From: Dehalococcoidia bacterium
GTDB taxonomy: Bacteria; Chloroflexota; Dehalococcoidia; GIF9; AB-539-J10
DNA: 13,957 bases
Reading direction: 5' to 3'
Assembly: GCA_030627025.1 (NCBI GenBank)
Contig: DAOUSX010000006.1
Coordinates: 1 to 13,957, forward strand
The number at the start of each line of letters is the position of its first letter. Position 1 is the first letter of the stretch. The notes under the pieces were generated by a model. The model was not told where the DNA came from. It saw only the letters and a list, made by a program, of their open reading frames with translations, and searched no databases. A program made the position numbers and the translations under genes. Below are positions 13,030 to 13,957 of this stretch, piece after piece.

Positions 13030-13957
13030 ATGGCAGGAATTATTTCTTACGGAGGTTACATCCCCTGGCAGCGGATGGACCGCATGACTGCCTATAAAGC
13101 TATGGGGTGGCTTAATCCAGCAGCGATATTACCTGGAGAAAGGTCTATTGCCAACTACGATGAGGATAGCATAACCATGGCAGTGGCAGCGGCAAGGGAT
13201 TGTTTAAAAGGCATCGATAAGGCGAAGATAGATGGTTTGTATATCGCCACCACCACCTCGCCATATAAACAGAGGGAGGACGCCGGCATAATTGGCACTG
13301 CGCTTAGTCTTCAACCTAATATCAGGACTGCTGATTTTACTAACTCTACTAAGGCAGGGACGGGAGCAGTTCTTTCTGCCTGCGATGCAATCAAGGCAGG
13401 CTCGGCAAAAAGTGTACTGGTATGTGCTTCTGACTTGCGGAAGGAGAGGGCTGGAGGCTATCAGGAACAACTATACGGGGATAGCGCTGCTTCCCTGCTC
13501 ATTGGAGACACCGATGTAATTGCCAGCATAGAAGGTTCCTATTCCCTTTCTTATGATTTTAGCGACTCATGGAGAACAGACACAGATGAGTTTGAGCGTG
13601 CCTGGGAAGATAGGTGGCGCCGTGACGAAGGCTATGAGAAGCAATTGACTGAATCTATCACGGGACTATTAGGAAAATACAACTTAAACATCAAGGATTT
13701 TGCCAAAATAGTTATCGGCTGTCACTTTGAGAGGGCAGCGGTAGCCATAGCCAGGAAGCTGGGAGCTGACCCTTCACAGGTTCAGGACTCCATGATGCGC
13801 ATCATGGGTGATTCTGGCGCCGGTTATCCACTGGTGATGCTTGTGGCTGCCCTTGAAGATGCCAAACCTGGAGACAAGATATTGGTCGCCAGCTATGGAA
13901 ACGGCAGCGATGCTTTGTTCCTCCAGGTAACCGACCAGATAGAGAAAGCAAGGGACA
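13030..13957 (+). CDS. HMG-CoA-synthase-like thiolase-fold protein, 3' end missing
   Basis: The first 309 residues of a protein of the hydroxymethylglutaryl-CoA synthase family; the frame is open at the window edge. Conserved family segments are ISYGGYIPWQR (5-15), GERSIANYDEDSITMAVAAA (36-55), LYIATTTSPY, DFTNSTKAGTGA (102-113), YGDSAASLLIG, EGSYSLSYDFSDSWR (168-182), GDSGAGYPLVML and ASYGNGSDAL. In true HMG-CoA synthases a catalytic Cys precedes KAGT; here it is T107, while a histidine at about the usual place (H232, GCHFER) is kept. Proteins of this style are often fused to, or followed by, a DUF35 domain, which would lie beyond the window. A strong promoter and ribosome binding site stand directly upstream. 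Role likely in acyl-CoA carbon-carbon chemistry, but classical HMG-CoA synthesis is doubtful. Confidence 0.88.
   Translation, partial: MAGIISYGGYIPWQRMDRMTAYKAMGWLNPAAILPGERSIANYDEDSITMAVAAARDCLKGIDKAKIDGLYIATTTSPYKQREDAGIIGTALSLQPNIRTADFTNSTKAGTGAVLSACDAIKAGSAKSVLVCASDLRKERAGGYQEQLYGDSAASLLIGDTDVIASIEGSYSLSYDFSDSWRTDTDEFERAWEDRWRRDEGYEKQLTESITGLLGKYNLNIKDFAKIVIGCHFERAAVAIARKLGADPSQVQDSMMRIMGDSGAGYPLVMLVAALEDAKPGDKILVASYGNGSDALFLQVTDQIEKARD

Noticed and set aside
1..13957. CRISPR array, insertion sequence or prophage
   Set aside because: No repeat-spacer pattern, transposase or phage structural gene is seen; the only recombinase is of Xer type in a housekeeping operon.

Overview
The window looks like a chromosomal piece of a mesophilic, non-model bacterium. 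The gene set (standalone argC, Xer-like recombinase next to uvrC, an intact acyl-CoA dehydrogenase with acetoacetate decarboxylase-like and DUF35 genes, an HMG-CoA-synthase-like protein, several metallo-beta-lactamase-fold hydrolases, and a 5S rRNA gene away from 16S/23S) best fits uncultured Chloroflexota of the Dehalococcoidia type. That placement is inferred from gene content and protein style, not from a marker tree.

Layout. 1-1160: argC (+) followed by tRNA-Glu(UUC). 1161-3490 (-): a compact operon read leftwards, Xer-like tyrosine recombinase, an 82-aa basic membrane-anchored protein, pcm, and a nitroreductase, with gaps of 5, 14 and 19 nt. 3491-3549: two interleaved divergent promoters. 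3550-5391 (+): uvrC. 5427-6170 (-): a DUF72 protein. 6204-10182 (-): an acyl-CoA-type catabolic cluster read leftwards, acyl-CoA dehydrogenase, a frameshifted SCP2-like gene, a gene-poor stretch with ribosome binding sites that lead nowhere, an acetoacetate decarboxylase family gene, an N-terminally short DUF35 protein, an NAD-dependent epimerase, and a 28-codon ORF that resembles the first residues of a thiolase. 10342-11301 (-): a metallo-hydrolase that seems to start at CTG. 11420-11543 (+): an isolated 5S rRNA with its own promoter. 11547-12326 (-): a second metallo-hydrolase. 12393-12902 (+): a CinA C-terminal/PncC-type amidase. 13030-end (+): an HMG-CoA-synthase-like protein, cut by the window edge, without the usual catalytic cysteine.

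Two themes stand out. First, the genes that lie directly behind a promoter (argC, uvrC, the recombinase, the second metallo-hydrolase) have a -10 box only 7-8 nt before the start codon, which predicts leaderless mRNAs, whereas most other genes carry strong AGGAGG-type ribosome binding sites. Second, the acyl-CoA cluster seems partly eroded: the lipid-carrier-like gene, the DUF35 partner and the thiolase-like start are each broken or short, while the dehydrogenase, decarboxylase and epimerase remain intact. No CRISPR array, insertion sequence or prophage was seen.
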